From: Acetobacterium sp965140355
GTDB taxonomy: Bacteria; Bacillota; Clostridia; Eubacteriales; Eubacteriaceae
Direction of reading: 5' to 3'
DNA: 64,000 bases
Assembly: GCA_965140355.1 (NCBI GenBank)
Contig: OZ223194.1
Span: 1,674,001-1,738,000, forward strand
Each line of letters starts with the position of its first letter. Position 1 is the stretch's first letter. The notes beneath the pieces were generated by a model. It saw only the letters and a list, made by a program, of their open reading frames with translations, was not told the origin of the DNA and ran no database searches. Below are positions 17,676 to 26,290 of the stretch, one piece after another. The translations under genes were made by a program, and so were the position numbers.

Positions 17676-18769
17676 AGCGATTAAAAAAGCCACAAGTTGC
17701 CATTGAAGTTGATGAGGATTGTCTGGAACGATATCAGAAGTTTACGGCTAAAAAAGCGGGGCTAGTTATCATCCTTTGTGTATTTTTATTGGTTGTCGCG
17801 ATATTTGCAATGAATAGCGGTGCCATGGAATTAGACCCGACCGATATTGTAAAGACATTGATGAGTATTGGCACCGAAATTTCCAGCGTGGTTGTATGGC
17901 GAATTCGTTTGCCGCGAATTCTGGCAGCGGTAATTGCGGGCGCTGGTTTGGCTGTCGCTGGATGCGTAATGCAAAATAATTTAAAAAATCCTTTGGCATC
18001 ACCATCAACATTGGGGATTTCCAGTGCGGCCGCTTTTGGAGCGAATATTGCCATTATTGTGTTGGGGGCGGGAACCGTTCAGAGTTCATCGACGCAGCCA
18101 ATAATCGTTAATAATCCTTATCTGGTGACAAGCTTTGCCTTTGCTTTTTCGATGGGCGCAACGATGGTCATTCTGTTGCTGGCTCGGATGAAAAGTTTTT
18201 CACCGGAAGCCATCGTTTTAGCCGGGGTCGCGTTAAGTTCACTTTTTGCAGCGGGAACCACCCTGATTCAATACTTTGCGGAATCGGTGCAAATTGCCGC
18301 TGCCGTATTTTGGACTTTCGGTGATCTGGGGCGGGCAGCTTGGACAGAAGTGTTTATCTTAGCGGTGGTAGTGGGCCTGGCAATTATTTATTTCATGATG
18401 AAACGTTGGGATTATAATGCTTTGGATAACGGTGCCGATGCAGCTAAAAGTTTAGGCGTTAATGTTGAAAGAACCCGATTGGGAGGAATGTTAGTCGCTT
18501 CGATGATTACGGCGGTGACCGTTTCATTTCTTGGCGTAATCGGCTTTATTGGTTTGGTGGCACCACAAATAGTAAGGCGGCTGATTGGTGGGGATCATCG
18601 TTTTCTCATTCCGATTTCGGCATTGATGGGGTCGTTGTTACTATTAGTTTCGGATACCTTTGCCCGAACGATTGTCTCGCCAATTATTCTACCGGTGGGA
18701 GCCGTCACATCGTTTCTGGGGGCGCCATTATTTCTTTACTTATTACTGAAGGGAGGTAAACGAAGTTGA
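17672..18769 (+). CDS. btuC: FecCD/BtuC-family ABC permease (probable cobalamin/corrinoid importer)
   Basis: A 365-residue membrane protein with about ten helices. RLPRILAAVIAGAGLAVAG and NPLASPSTLGISSAAAFG are characteristic of FecCD permeases, and GFIGLVAPQIVRRLIGGDHR is the ATPase-contact loop. The start at 17672 is chosen because of the ATGA overlap with the small ORF upstream; an in-frame ATG at 17648 also exists. The cobalamin riboswitch upstream points to B12 or a corrinoid as cargo. Iron-siderophore or heme transport belongs to the same family and is the alternative. Confidence 0.9.
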   Translation: MKRLKKPQVAIEVDEDCLERYQKFTAKKAGLVIILCVFLLVVAIFAMNSGAMELDPTDIVKTLMSIGTEISSVVVWRIRLPRILAAVIAGAGLAVAGCVMQNNLKNPLASPSTLGISSAAAFGANIAIIVLGAGTVQSSSTQPIIVNNPYLVTSFAFAFSMGATMVILLLARMKSFSPEAIVLAGVALSSLFAAGTTLIQYFAESVQIAAAVFWTFGDLGRAAWTEVFILAVVVGLAIIYFMMKRWDYNALDNGADAAKSLGVNVERTRLGGMLVASMITAVTVSFLGVIGFIGLVAPQIVRRLIGGDHRFLIPISALMGSLLLLVSDTFARTIVSPIILPVGAVTSFLGAPLFLYLLLKGGKRS

Positions 18770-19518
18770 ATTTACAAGTCGATGGATTAGCATTTAAATA
18801 TCCTTGTCAAAAGGTCTTAAAAGGAATTTCTTTTTCGATGAAAAAAGGCGAATGTTTAGCAATTTTGGGGACAAATGGAGCGGGTAAATCAACGTTGCTC
18901 AAATGTATCAATAAAATTCTCAAACCACAGCATGGAAACGTCTTAATTGAGCAGGAAAATGTCCGGGATTTTAAACAGATTGATCTAGCCAAAAAGGTAG
19001 CTTATGTCTCACAAAGCAACCAAAGCACAACCACCACTGTTTTTGATTCTATTTTGATTGGTCGAAAACCGTATATTAAATGGGATGTGAGCAAAAATGA
19101 TTTAAGAATTGTGAATGAGACCATAAAAATGCTGGATCTCGAAAAATTTGCATTAAAAAATGTTGATGAGTTGAGTGGCGGTGAATACCAAAAAGTGCTA
19201 ATTGGTAGGGCGTTAGCCCAGGAAACCGGGGTGCTGATGTTGGATGAACCAACCAGCAGCTTGGATTTAAAAAATCAGCTGGAGGTACTCCAGTTAATTA
19301 AAGAAATTACCGATCTTAAAAATATTACGGCGGTGGTGACAATTCATGATCTAAACTTGGCGTTACGCTTTGCAGATAAATTTATTTTATTAAAAAACGG
19401 TGTTATTTATGCCGCGGGTGGAAAGGAGGTCATTACAGCTGATAATATAGCCCAAGTTTATGATGTTGTGGTAACGGTTGAACAGGTTAATAATCAGATG
19501 ATTGTGGTTCCAAAATAA
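18766..19518 (+). CDS. btuD: FecE/BtuD-type ABC ATPase
   Basis: A 250-residue ATPase of the siderophore/B12 import group. Walker A is GTNGAGKST, the signature is LSGGEYQKVLIGRAL, and Walker B is LMLDEPTSSLD with the usual switch histidine (VVTIHDLNLA). It uses a TTG start preceded by ggagg. The start overlaps the permease stop by four bases, so it is translated from the same message. It drives import through the BtuC-like permease. Confidence 0.92.
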   Translation: MNLQVDGLAFKYPCQKVLKGISFSMKKGECLAILGTNGAGKSTLLKCINKILKPQHGNVLIEQENVRDFKQIDLAKKVAYVSQSNQSTTTTVFDSILIGRKPYIKWDVSKNDLRIVNETIKMLDLEKFALKNVDELSGGEYQKVLIGRALAQETGVLMLDEPTSSLDLKNQLEVLQLIKEITDLKNITAVVTIHDLNLALRFADKFILLKNGVIYAAGGKEVITADNIAQVYDVVVTVEQVNNQMIVVPK

Positions 19519-19541
19519 AATAATAAAATGAGGAGAGAATT

Positions 19542-20645
19542 ATGAAGAAAAAACGAGCTTTGGCATTGGTAGTAAGTATTGCATTGGTTTTAATCGTGGT
19601 TGGAGGGTGCTCAACGCAGGCTGAAACCGGAACTAAGACGGCGCAACAGATTACGGTAACGGACACCTTGGGGCGGACGGTCGAATTAACCGGAAGTGCC
19701 CAAAAAATTGTGGCTACTGGGGTTGGAGCCTTACGTTTATACACTTATGTTGGCGCTGTCGATAAAATTGCCGGTATTGAAGGAATCGATCAAAAGTCTT
19801 CAATTGGAAAACCCTATGTGATTGTCAATCCGGAGTTTGCGAATTTGCCGACAATTGGTGCTGGTGGACCCAATAGCTCTCCAGACCCGGAACAAATTCT
19901 TAAAGTTGAACCGGATGTTATTTTCACCACAACGGCTACTGACACAGCCACGGCAGATGAACTTCAAAATAAAACCGGAATCCCGGTTATTGCGTTAAGT
20001 AGTGGTTCAACCGGGTTGTTTGATGAGACGTTGTATCAGTCGTTGACAATTATTGGCCAGGTTATGGGAACAGAAGCAAGAGCCACTGAAGTCGTTGATT
20101 TTATAAAAGCGTATGAAGCTGATTTAAAACAGCGAACAGCTGGGATTGATGAGGCTGCTAAGGTTACCTCATATGTGGGGGCATTGGGATCGAAAGGTGC
20201 TCAGGGAATTGAAAGTACACGGGCGCAATATCCGCCATTTATTGCCGTTGATGCCCAAAACGTTGTCGATCAGACGGGAAAATCCGGAAGTATGATGATT
20301 GATAAGGAGCAATTATTGCAATGGAACCCGCAAAAAATATTTATTGATTTTGATGGGATTGAAAAAGTGAAGGCAGATCTGTCAGCCAATCCAGAATATT
20401 ATGCAAGTCTCAATGCCTTTAAAGATAACGAAGTTTATATGATTTTACCTTACATTTTATATGGAACAAACGTCGAAGTTGCTATTGCGGATGCTTATTC
20501 AATTGGCAAAGTCCTTTATCCGGAACAATTTAGTGATGTCGAACCCGGTGATATTATGGATGAAGCATCGGAAGAATTATTGGGAGCAAAGGTTTATGAT
20601 CAAATGGTCGCCGATTATGGCACCTTTGGAAAATTTGCACAGTAA
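19542..20645 (+). CDS. btuF: Corrinoid/siderophore-type ABC substrate-binding lipoprotein
   Basis: A 367-residue lipoprotein. The signal peptide ends in the lipobox VVGGC, so Cys at about residue 23-24 is the lipidated N-terminus. The mature part starts with ITVTDTLGRTVELTG, the opening of the TroA/BtuF-type periplasmic binding fold, and has IPVIALSSG and VYMILPYIL segments. It should capture cobalamin or a related corrinoid outside the membrane and hand it to the permease. It lies 23 bases after the ATPase gene, under the same riboswitch. Confidence 0.9.
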   Translation: MKKKRALALVVSIALVLIVVGGCSTQAETGTKTAQQITVTDTLGRTVELTGSAQKIVATGVGALRLYTYVGAVDKIAGIEGIDQKSSIGKPYVIVNPEFANLPTIGAGGPNSSPDPEQILKVEPDVIFTTTATDTATADELQNKTGIPVIALSSGSTGLFDETLYQSLTIIGQVMGTEARATEVVDFIKAYEADLKQRTAGIDEAAKVTSYVGALGSKGAQGIESTRAQYPPFIAVDAQNVVDQTGKSGSMMIDKEQLLQWNPQKIFIDFDGIEKVKADLSANPEYYASLNAFKDNEVYMILPYILYGTNVEVAIADAYSIGKVLYPEQFSDVEPGDIMDEASEELLGAKVYDQMVADYGTFGKFAQ

Positions 20646-20669
20646 GACTGATAATATCGGGAACTTCAC

Positions 20670-20697
20670 TTGATGAATGGGTTAAATCTGATATAAT
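20670..20697 (+). promoter_or_regulatory. Promoter of the yjdF leader
   Basis: TTGATG at 20670-20675 and TATAAT at 20692-20697 are 16 bases apart. The start site would fall just before the structured leader. Confidence 0.65.
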
Positions 20698-20704
20698 AAT
20701 AAGC

Positions 20705-20800
20705 AAAGATAAAAACACAGTTCTGGTTGGTAGTCCAGACGCAGCTTAAAGCTGTCAGTAACCTGCCTCCTAAGGTTGTCCGTTCTTTGTCAGTATCTAT
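20705..20800 (+). ncRNA. yjdF-motif riboswitch (azaaromatic-sensing), upstream of a YjdF protein
   Basis: Between the promoter and the ribosome binding site lies a folded leader with paired segments (TCTGG/CCAGA, CAGCTT/AAGCTG). It ends just before the aggagg of the yjdF-family gene. The yjdF RNA motif is known only upstream of this protein family and its close relatives, so the call rests mainly on the gene that follows and on the visible folding. No terminator is present, so translation control is likely. Confidence 0.75.
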
Positions 20801-20816
20801 TTAGGAGGAATTGAAT

Positions 20817-21236
20817 ATGGACAAAGTAATGGTTAAATTGACAGTTTTTTTTGAGGACCCTTTCTGGGTTGGCGTTTTTGAACGCAGCGATGAGGGTACT
20901 TTGAAAGTCGCAAAAGTAACTTTTGGTGGAGAACCCAAAGATAGTGAGATCTATCAATTTTTACTTAAAAATTACGATCACCTGCAATTTAGTCAAGCGA
21001 TTGCGGATGAAAAAATCACTGTAAAACGAACTAATCCCAAACGGATGCAGCGCAATATTCATCGGCAATTGAATCAAAAAAGCATTGGCACTAAAGCACA
21101 GCAAGCGCTCAAAGAAGAGCAGGAACAAAAAAAGCTTATCCGGAAAGCGTTTAATCGTCAGAAAACAGAAACCGAAAAAATGATGTTATTCAAATTAAAA
21201 CAAGAGCAGAAAAAACAAAAACATCGCGGTCGGTAA
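20817..21236 (+). CDS. yjdF: YjdF family protein (DUF2992)
   Basis: A 139-residue protein. The N-terminal half (KVMVKLTVFFEDPFWVGVFER) and the segment EIYQFLLKNYDHLQFS are the signature of the YjdF family. The C-terminal half, from about residue 80, is a highly charged helix rich in lysine and glutamine. The biochemical role is unknown; known relatives are induced by azaaromatic compounds through their riboswitch, which suggests a detoxification role. ATG at 20817 is used, eight bases after aggagg. Confidence 0.9.
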   Translation: MDKVMVKLTVFFEDPFWVGVFERSDEGTLKVAKVTFGGEPKDSEIYQFLLKNYDHLQFSQAIADEKITVKRTNPKRMQRNIHRQLNQKSIGTKAQQALKEEQEQKKLIRKAFNRQKTETEKMMLFKLKQEQKKQKHRGR

Positions 21237-21363
21237 TCGGTATAAGGCGGGATTAAGTAATCGTTCAGATAGTTGTTAGCTTTGTGATTAAGTTACGGTA
21301 TTAAATTTCAGAATGGTTATAATTAAGTTATAAAATAAATTAGCTACTAAGGAGATAAATAAA

Positions 21364-21675
21364 ATGAGTGCATTAGTAATCACCAAAGATAATTTTGAAC
21401 AAGAAGTTATGAAGTCAGATAAACCGGTATTATTGGATTTCTGGGCACCTTGGTGTGGTCCTTGCAAAATGGTTTCGCCGATCGTTGATGAAATCGCGGG
21501 AGAAGTTACCGATTCAAAAGTTTGCAAAATCAATGTTGATGAACAACCAGAGTTGGCTGCTAATTTTAGAGTAATGAGTATTCCAACCTTAGCCGTAATT
21601 AAAGATGGGAAAGTTGTAAAAACTTCAGTTGGGGCAAAACCCAAAGCCGATATTTTAAAAATGCTGGATGTATAA
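21364..21675 (+). CDS. trxA: Thioredoxin
   Basis: A 103-residue thioredoxin with the active site WCGPC (Cys31, Cys34) in the usual FWAPWCGPCK context, the cis-proline loop SIPTL, and full normal length. It reduces protein disulfides in the cytoplasm. The ribosome binding site aaggag is well placed. Its terminator has been split by a family B element, leaving hairpin copies at 21690-21713 and 21890-21913. Confidence 0.97.
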   Translation: MSALVITKDNFEQEVMKSDKPVLLDFWAPWCGPCKMVSPIVDEIAGEVTDSKVCKINVDEQPELAANFRVMSIPTLAVIKDGKVVKTSVGAKPKADILKMLDV

Positions 21676-21713
21676 AAATCAGATAAGAAAAGCAACAGTG
21701 AAAGCTGGTGCTT

Positions 21714-21889
21714 GGGATTGTTGATAAACGACCGTACCGATCAATTGTTAATCTGTTGTATGCACGCAATTCGTACAGTTGCAAGTAAAGCTTTGGCTAA
21801 AGACAGCCTTTTCGTTGCAACTGTTCGCCTTGAGGCACACAACATGATCGAACAATTGTCGGTACTACGTTATCTTTTTTGACAGTCTG
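21714..21889. repeat. Family B palindromic element, copy 2, inside the trxA terminator
   Basis: About 176 bp and reverse complementary to copy 1 over its whole length. It is bounded by two copies of the trxA terminator hairpin (21690-21713 and 21890-21913; 21 of 24 bases identical). The upstream copy has lost its T-run; the downstream copy keeps nine or more T. Confidence 0.9.
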
Positions 21890-21919
21890 AAGCAACGGTG
21901 AAAGCTGTTGTTTTTTTTT
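21890..21919 (+). terminator. Downstream copy of the trxA terminator
   Basis: AGCAAC (21891-21896) pairs with GTTGTT through one G-U. The pair surrounds a GTGAAAGC loop region and is followed by a long T-run. Confidence 0.7.
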
Positions 21920-21940
21920 GCGAAGAATTTGGGGTAAGGG

Positions 21941-22615
21941 TTAAATGATATCGCGTAATTGAACTTTGTCGATCACTTCAATTTTTCCGCGGGACAGGTG
22001 CACAAACCCTTCGTTCTCGAAATATTTCAACATCCGGGAAACGACTTCCCGGGCGGAACCGATATATTTAGCAATTTGTTCATGGGTCATCACGATGGTG
22101 TTTGAACCGGTTCGAGCGACTTCGTCTAATAGAAAAATGGTCAAACGTTTGTCAAAGCTCATAAAGAGAATCTGTTGCATTGCCCACATGACGTCAGAAA
22201 AACGATCAATTGCGGCTTTATAGGAAAAATTTTCAGCATAAATATTTTCATTACATATTTTTTGAAAGATCGCCGAATTAATAAGGATAATTTCGCAGTC
22301 TTTTTCAGCATCGATATGGACATCAAAGGTAATATTTTGTAAGATGCAGGACGCGGATAAAATACAAAATTCGTTAGCTCCGATGCGATAAAGCGTGATA
22401 TCGCGGCCATCCTCTGATAAAATATAGGTACGTAATTCACCTGATTTAATGAGTAGCACACCAACACAGTCATTTTCTCCCTGGTGGATAGTTTCCCCTC
22501 TTTGATAATTCATCAACATCGCATTTTCTAAAAGCATTGACTTTTGCTGGGAATTTAAATGATCCCAAAAAGTCATGATGGTTTCGATGAATTGACTATC
22601 TTGTTTATTTAGCAT
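21941..22615 (-). CDS. Crp/Fnr-family transcription regulator
   Basis: A 224-residue regulator. An N-terminal cyclic-nucleotide-type beta barrel (residues about 30-120, with GETIHQGEN and LIKSGELRTYILSEDGRDI) precedes a C-terminal winged helix (MTHEQIAKYIGSAREVVSRMLKYFENEG) that recognises DNA. The barrel has scattered cysteines (including one in FCILSASCIL) but no obvious Fnr cluster motif. The ATG at 22615 is preferred because gaggtg lies upstream; a longer reading of the frame would run into the divergent gene. It may act at the TTGACATATGTCAA-like sites in this window, which is inference. Confidence 0.9.
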   Translation of the reverse strand: MLNKQDSQFIETIMTFWDHLNSQQKSMLLENAMLMNYQRGETIHQGENDCVGVLLIKSGELRTYILSEDGRDITLYRIGANEFCILSASCILQNITFDVHIDAEKDCEIILINSAIFQKICNENIYAENFSYKAAIDRFSDVMWAMQQILFMSFDKRLTIFLLDEVARTGSNTIVMTHEQIAKYIGSAREVVSRMLKYFENEGFVHLSRGKIEVIDKVQLRDII

Positions 22616-22640
22616 GTTAACACCTCGCTGATTAGAATGA

Positions 22641-22678
22641 TTAAAGTATAGCATAACAAAATAGTGATTATACTTTAA
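22641..22678. promoter_or_regulatory. Inverted repeat between divergent genes (possible operator)
   Basis: TTAAAGTATA (22641-22650) and TATACTTTAA (22669-22678) are perfect inverted repeats 18 bases apart, in the promoter gap between the Crp/Fnr gene and the acetyltransferase gene. Confidence 0.45.
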
Positions 22679-22727
22679 TTTGGGGGTACCAATAAAAAAA
22701 TAGTGAAGCAATATAAGGAGCTTTCTA

Positions 22728-23945
22728 ATGAAAAAAGAAATAAAAAAAGATCTGGAATTGAGAAATCTGGAAGCCAAAGATTTAACGCAGTTTAATGATA
22801 TTTTGAGATATGCATTTCAGGTTACGGATGAACAATTATTAAAGGTTGGCTGGAAACATGATGAAATTAAACGGTCAAAGTTTCCGATTTTGGAAAAAGC
22901 CGAAGTGATTGGTTGGTTTGAAGATGGTCGGCTAGCTGCTCAGATCGCCGTTTATCCGCTCCAGGTTAATATCAGCGGCAACATTTACGAAATGGGATAC
23001 ATCACCGGAGTAGCTACGTATCCGGAATATATGGGATTGGGACTGATGTCCGGGCTGATGAAAAAAAGTTTGGAAACGATGCATCAGCGAAATCAATGCA
23101 TTTCTTTTTTATTTCCCTATTCGCATCCACTTTATCGTCATAAAGGCTGGGAGATCGTTTCGGATAAGATGACTTTTTGTATTCAGGATCATCAATTGCC
23201 CCGGGATATTGATGTGCCGGGACGAATCAAGCGGGTGCCGGAGAATAATCCCGATCTGATTAAATTGCATCAGGAGTTTGCACAAAAAACTCATGGCTGT
23301 CTGATCCGCAACGACTTGGTTTGGGAAGAATATTGGCGCTGGGAGGTGGAAGATGTTACGGTAGCCATTTATTATGGTGAAAATGATCGCGCGTTAGGTT
23401 ATCTGGTCTATCTGATCGAAAATGACGTGTTTCATGTCAAGGAAATGGTCTATCTCAACCAGGAAGCCAGAAAAGGATTATGGGCTTATATTGCCGCCCA
23501 TGAATCGATGATTAATGAGGTTGTTGGCAATAATTATAACAATCATACCATCTCGTTTTTATTTGGTGACAGCGATATGAAAGAAACGATTCGCCCTTAT
23601 ATAATGGCGCGAATTGTTGATTTTGAAGGGTTTATTAAACAATATAATTTTGAAAATGCCGATCTTGATGAAACGATTACCTTTGAAATTATTGATACCG
23701 TGTTAGAATGGAACAATCAGATTTTTACGATACAATTCAGTCAGGACAATAAACCCGTTTTAATTGATCAACCATCGTCTAATTGGGTCAAAGTGGAAAT
23801 TAGTATTTTAACTTGTATGTTACTCGGTTATAAGCGGCCGACATATTTGCAACAGATTGAACGAATTACGGCGAATAAAAAAACCGTGTCAATTCTCGAG
23901 CGGATTATCCCGAACGAGAAGGTTTATTTTTCAGATTATATTTAA
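22728..23945 (+). CDS. Eis-like GNAT N-acetyltransferase
   Basis: A 405-residue protein with the Eis layout. An N-terminal GNAT domain (acetyl-CoA loop region GVATYPEYMGLGLMSGLM and FPYSHPLYRHKGWE) is followed by a second degenerate GNAT domain (about 150-290) and a C-terminal sterol-carrier-like domain (FTIQFSQDNKPVL). Eis proteins acetylate amines such as aminoglycosides or lysine side chains. The target here is unknown. It is transcribed divergently from the Crp/Fnr regulator. The terminator after it is duplicated around a family B element. Confidence 0.88.
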   Translation: MKKEIKKDLELRNLEAKDLTQFNDILRYAFQVTDEQLLKVGWKHDEIKRSKFPILEKAEVIGWFEDGRLAAQIAVYPLQVNISGNIYEMGYITGVATYPEYMGLGLMSGLMKKSLETMHQRNQCISFLFPYSHPLYRHKGWEIVSDKMTFCIQDHQLPRDIDVPGRIKRVPENNPDLIKLHQEFAQKTHGCLIRNDLVWEEYWRWEVEDVTVAIYYGENDRALGYLVYLIENDVFHVKEMVYLNQEARKGLWAYIAAHESMINEVVGNNYNNHTISFLFGDSDMKETIRPYIMARIVDFEGFIKQYNFENADLDETITFEIIDTVLEWNNQIFTIQFSQDNKPVLIDQPSSNWVKVEISILTCMLLGYKRPTYLQQIERITANKKTVSILERIIPNEKVYFSDYI

Positions 23946-23975
23946 TAAGTAAAAAAGCGATCAATACGATCGCTT

Positions 23976-24149
23976 CAGACTGTCAAAAAAATAACGTAGT
24001 ACCGACAATTGTTAATCTGTTGCATGCACGCAATTCGGACAGTTGCAAGCAAAGCTTTAGCTAAAAATAGCCTTTTCGTTGCAACTGTTCGCCTTGAGGC
24101 ACACAACATGATCGAACAATTGTCGGTACGGTCGTTTATTGACAACCTC
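23976..24149. repeat. Family B palindromic element, copy 3, with inverted core
   Basis: About 174 bp between two nearly identical terminator hairpins (23955-23975 and 24150-24170; 20 of 21 bases identical). The outer ends are in the same orientation as copy 1 (cagactgtc at the left, gacaacctc at the right). The 100-bp core between the accgacaattgtt boxes is in the opposite orientation, reading aatctgttgcatgcacgc from the left. Copies 1, 2 and 4 all have the other arrangement. Confidence 0.9.
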
Positions 24150-24175
24150 AAGCGATCAATAGGATCGCTTTTTAT
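24150..24175 (+). terminator. Downstream copy of the acetyltransferase terminator
   Basis: AAGCGATC pairs with GATCGCTT around a short AATAG loop. The stem is followed by TTTA. The upstream copy at 23955-23975 has the same stem without a T-run. Confidence 0.75.
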
Positions 24176-24257
24176 AAAAGGGAAAAGGACTATTTTAGGG
24201 AAGGCATCGTTTTTATGTTTCGTCACGGTGGGTGCCGGATATTGAGCAGGGACTTTT

Positions 24258-24824
24258 TTAATTGTTCATAAATTTAATATATTCGCCTGAAATAGTTGAT
24301 ACCGGGCAAATAGTACACCATGTTCGCGGTTTGAAGATCAGTGACAGGCTGACGCCAAGAATAGTAGTGGTCATCATCATTGAATAAAAACGATAGGATA
24401 AATGACTTATCCAGGGCGATAATCCCTCAAATTCGATCAATTGCGGAAGTTCAAAGGGAATTGGAATAATGATCAAAAACCGTAGATATTCGAGCGGGGG
24501 CTTAACACCGCGCCCCACGGCAATGGTCGTTAGGGTAATAAATAGCAGGCTGATGCCAAAATAAATTAACATGATCCATTTCATCTGGCCCTTAATAAAA
24601 AACTTGGGTGTTTTAAACGAAAATTTAGCGGTTGTTTTACCGGTAGTAGAAATAAGGCTGGCACGGGGGCAGTAACCTTGACACCAGGTTTTTTTACGGT
24701 TACGGACTAATAATATAAAGGGAAGCATCATACAGACAAGACCTAAAAGTGCAAAATGAATATTAATAAAACCTAAAAGAAAATAAGTGATGACGATGAG
24801 AAATAAATATTTGTTATTTTTCAT
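24258..24824 (-). CDS. NapH/NosR-like membrane protein with Fe-S cluster motifs
   Basis: A 188-residue protein with about four or five membrane helices. Two cysteine motifs, CQGYCPRAS and CTICPVSTIS, match the CxxxCP-type segments of NapH/NosR-family polyferredoxin membrane proteins, without the usual C-terminal 4Fe-4S ferredoxin domain. It probably moves electrons through the membrane. It is the last gene of a reverse-strand redox operon with ferredoxin, CcdA and TlpA-like genes. The exact electron donor and acceptor are unknown. Confidence 0.75.
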   Translation of the reverse strand: MKNNKYLFLIVITYFLLGFINIHFALLGLVCMMLPFILLVRNRKKTWCQGYCPRASLISTTGKTTAKFSFKTPKFFIKGQMKWIMLIYFGISLLFITLTTIAVGRGVKPPLEYLRFLIIIPIPFELPQLIEFEGLSPWISHLSYRFYSMMMTTTILGVSLSLIFKPRTWCTICPVSTISGEYIKFMNN

Positions 24825-24847
24825 AGTGCGATGAACCTCCTGTTGGA

Positions 24848-25012
24848 TTAAAATGAAGAACTGAGCATAAAGCCTAAAATGGCTCCATAAATAGCCGTTC
24901 GATGGGGTTTGGCGGTAATTGGACAGCTGCCGTTGGGACAGCCGACCAATTTGTAATAAAGAAGGCCCAGAGCCGCGCCGACAATGGTTCCGATAAGCAG
25001 TCGAAGATACAT
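24848..25012 (-). CDS. Small membrane protein, DUF6132-like
   Basis: A 54-residue protein. It begins MYLRLLIGTIVGAALG, a glycine-rich membrane helix. A conserved loop GCPNGSCPIT with two cysteines follows, then a second short helix. This is the pattern of the DUF6132 family, common next to TlpA/CcdA-type redox genes in anaerobes. An aggag ribosome binding site precedes the ATG, nine bases after the stop of the TlpA-like gene. It probably belongs to the same message. Confidence 0.75.
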   Translation of the reverse strand: MYLRLLIGTIVGAALGLLYYKLVGCPNGSCPITAKPHRTAIYGAILGFMLSSSF

Positions 25013-25021
25013 AATAAACTC

Positions 25022-25567
25022 CTAATTCTTAATTAAGTTAATGCCCTCTAATAAGGCATTTTCATCAAGGGCGCCACGATATCCAGTGACAATCTTTCCT
25101 TCCGGGTTGATAAAGAGAGTGGTGGGAATCGAGGATACACCATAAGCGATACTGGCTTCTGATTTGCTATCAAAATAAATGGGAAAGTCAAAACCCTGAG
25201 CCGTGACGAATTGCTGCGCTTTTTCATTAGTTTCTCGTTCACCATCAGCTTGATCCACCATTAAAAAAACGACATCATCTTTTTGATCCTGATAGACGGC
25301 ATTAAAATGGGGCATTTCACTTTTACAGGGCGGGCACCAGGATGCCCAGAAATTAAGAACTACTGGTTTTCCTGAAAAATCGGAAAGTTTTACCGGATTG
25401 CCGTCTTGATCATAGATGGTAAAATCCGGAGCGGTTTGCAGCTCGTCAGTTTGGGATGACTGACTGGGATTAAAAGTGGCCGATAAAAACGTATAGCCCC
25501 AATAGGCAAGACCGAGAAAGATCGCAAAAGCGACGAGACCAATGATTGTTTTGGTTTTATTTGTCAT
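25022..25567 (-). CDS. TlpA/ResA-like membrane-anchored thioredoxin
   Basis: A 181-residue protein with an N-terminal membrane anchor (about residues 8-30) and an extracytoplasmic thioredoxin fold. The active site is WCPPC (Cys78, Cys81), the sequence found in TlpA/ResA reductases. The cis-proline loop is SSIPTTL. It should reduce protein disulfides outside the membrane using electrons passed through CcdA, whose gene lies 10 bases upstream. Confidence 0.92.
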   Translation of the reverse strand: MTNKTKTIIGLVAFAIFLGLAYWGYTFLSATFNPSQSSQTDELQTAPDFTIYDQDGNPVKLSDFSGKPVVLNFWASWCPPCKSEMPHFNAVYQDQKDDVVFLMVDQADGERETNEKAQQFVTAQGFDFPIYFDSKSEASIAYGVSSIPTTLFINPEGKIVTGYRGALDENALLEGINLIKN

Positions 25568-25577
25568 GATACACTCC

Positions 25578-26249
25578 TTAAAAAGTTAACAATGAAAGAA
25601 AATAACCCATTAAACCGGTTGCCATTAAAATCCCAAGGAGAATTAAAAAGCCTCCGGAAATGCGGTTAATTATCTTAAAATGCTTTTTAATAAAACTGAA
25701 AGTCGATTTTAGCTGATCAATTAAAACAGCACTGAGAATAAAAGGAATTCCTAATCCAAGCGAAAATGAAAACAGCATCAGGATACCTTTTGCAACCTCG
25801 CCAGTGGATGCGGCCAGCATCAACGCCGACCCTAAAAACGCACCGACGCAGGGCGTCCAGCCAATGGAAAAAACAATTCCAAAAAGCAGGGAAGAAAAAA
25901 AGCCAATCCGAGAATGATTCAAACTTATTTGTCGATTAACATTTAGAAACGGCAGATGCAGGATATCCATAAAATTCAAACCAAAAATAATGATAATAAT
26001 TCCCCCAATGAGATTGACGACAGTGTTATATTTAATTAAAAGGCTGCCGATACTGCCGGCAAAAGCCCCGAGTAAAACAAAGATCAGCGTAAAACCAAGA
26101 ACAAATCCAAGGGCATTAAAGAGCGCGGTATGATGATTTTCATCGTGGGTTTGCCCCGCAAAGTAGGAGATATAGATAGGCAGCATGGGCAAAAGACAAG
26201 GTGAAACAAAGGTGATAATACCTTCAAGAAAAGCGATAAAATATTCCAT
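25578..26249 (-). CDS. ccdA: CcdA-type thiol electron transporter
   Basis: A 223-residue, six-helix protein of the CcdA/DsbD membrane-core family. The two redox cysteines are Cys18 in FVSPCLLP and Cys134 in GWTPCVG, with the usual proline neighbours. It carries reducing power from cytoplasmic thioredoxin across the membrane, here most likely to the TlpA-like protein encoded next. The length agrees with bacterial CcdA. A thioredoxin gene lies about 4 kb away. Confidence 0.95.
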   Translation of the reverse strand: MEYFIAFLEGIITFVSPCLLPMLPIYISYFAGQTHDENHHTALFNALGFVLGFTLIFVLLGAFAGSIGSLLIKYNTVVNLIGGIIIIIFGLNFMDILHLPFLNVNRQISLNHSRIGFFSSLLFGIVFSIGWTPCVGAFLGSALMLAASTGEVAKGILMLFSFSLGLGIPFILSAVLIDQLKSTFSFIKKHFKIINRISGGFLILLGILMATGLMGYFLSLLTF

Positions 26250-26290
26250 ACAACCTCCATTAATTTATTTCAGGCACTTATAGTTTCAGA

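Noticed and set aside
22616..22777. N-terminal extension of the Crp/Fnr regulator
   Set aside because: The extension is low-complexity, overlaps the divergent acetyltransferase gene and its promoter, and has no ribosome binding site. The start at 22615 has gaggtg.
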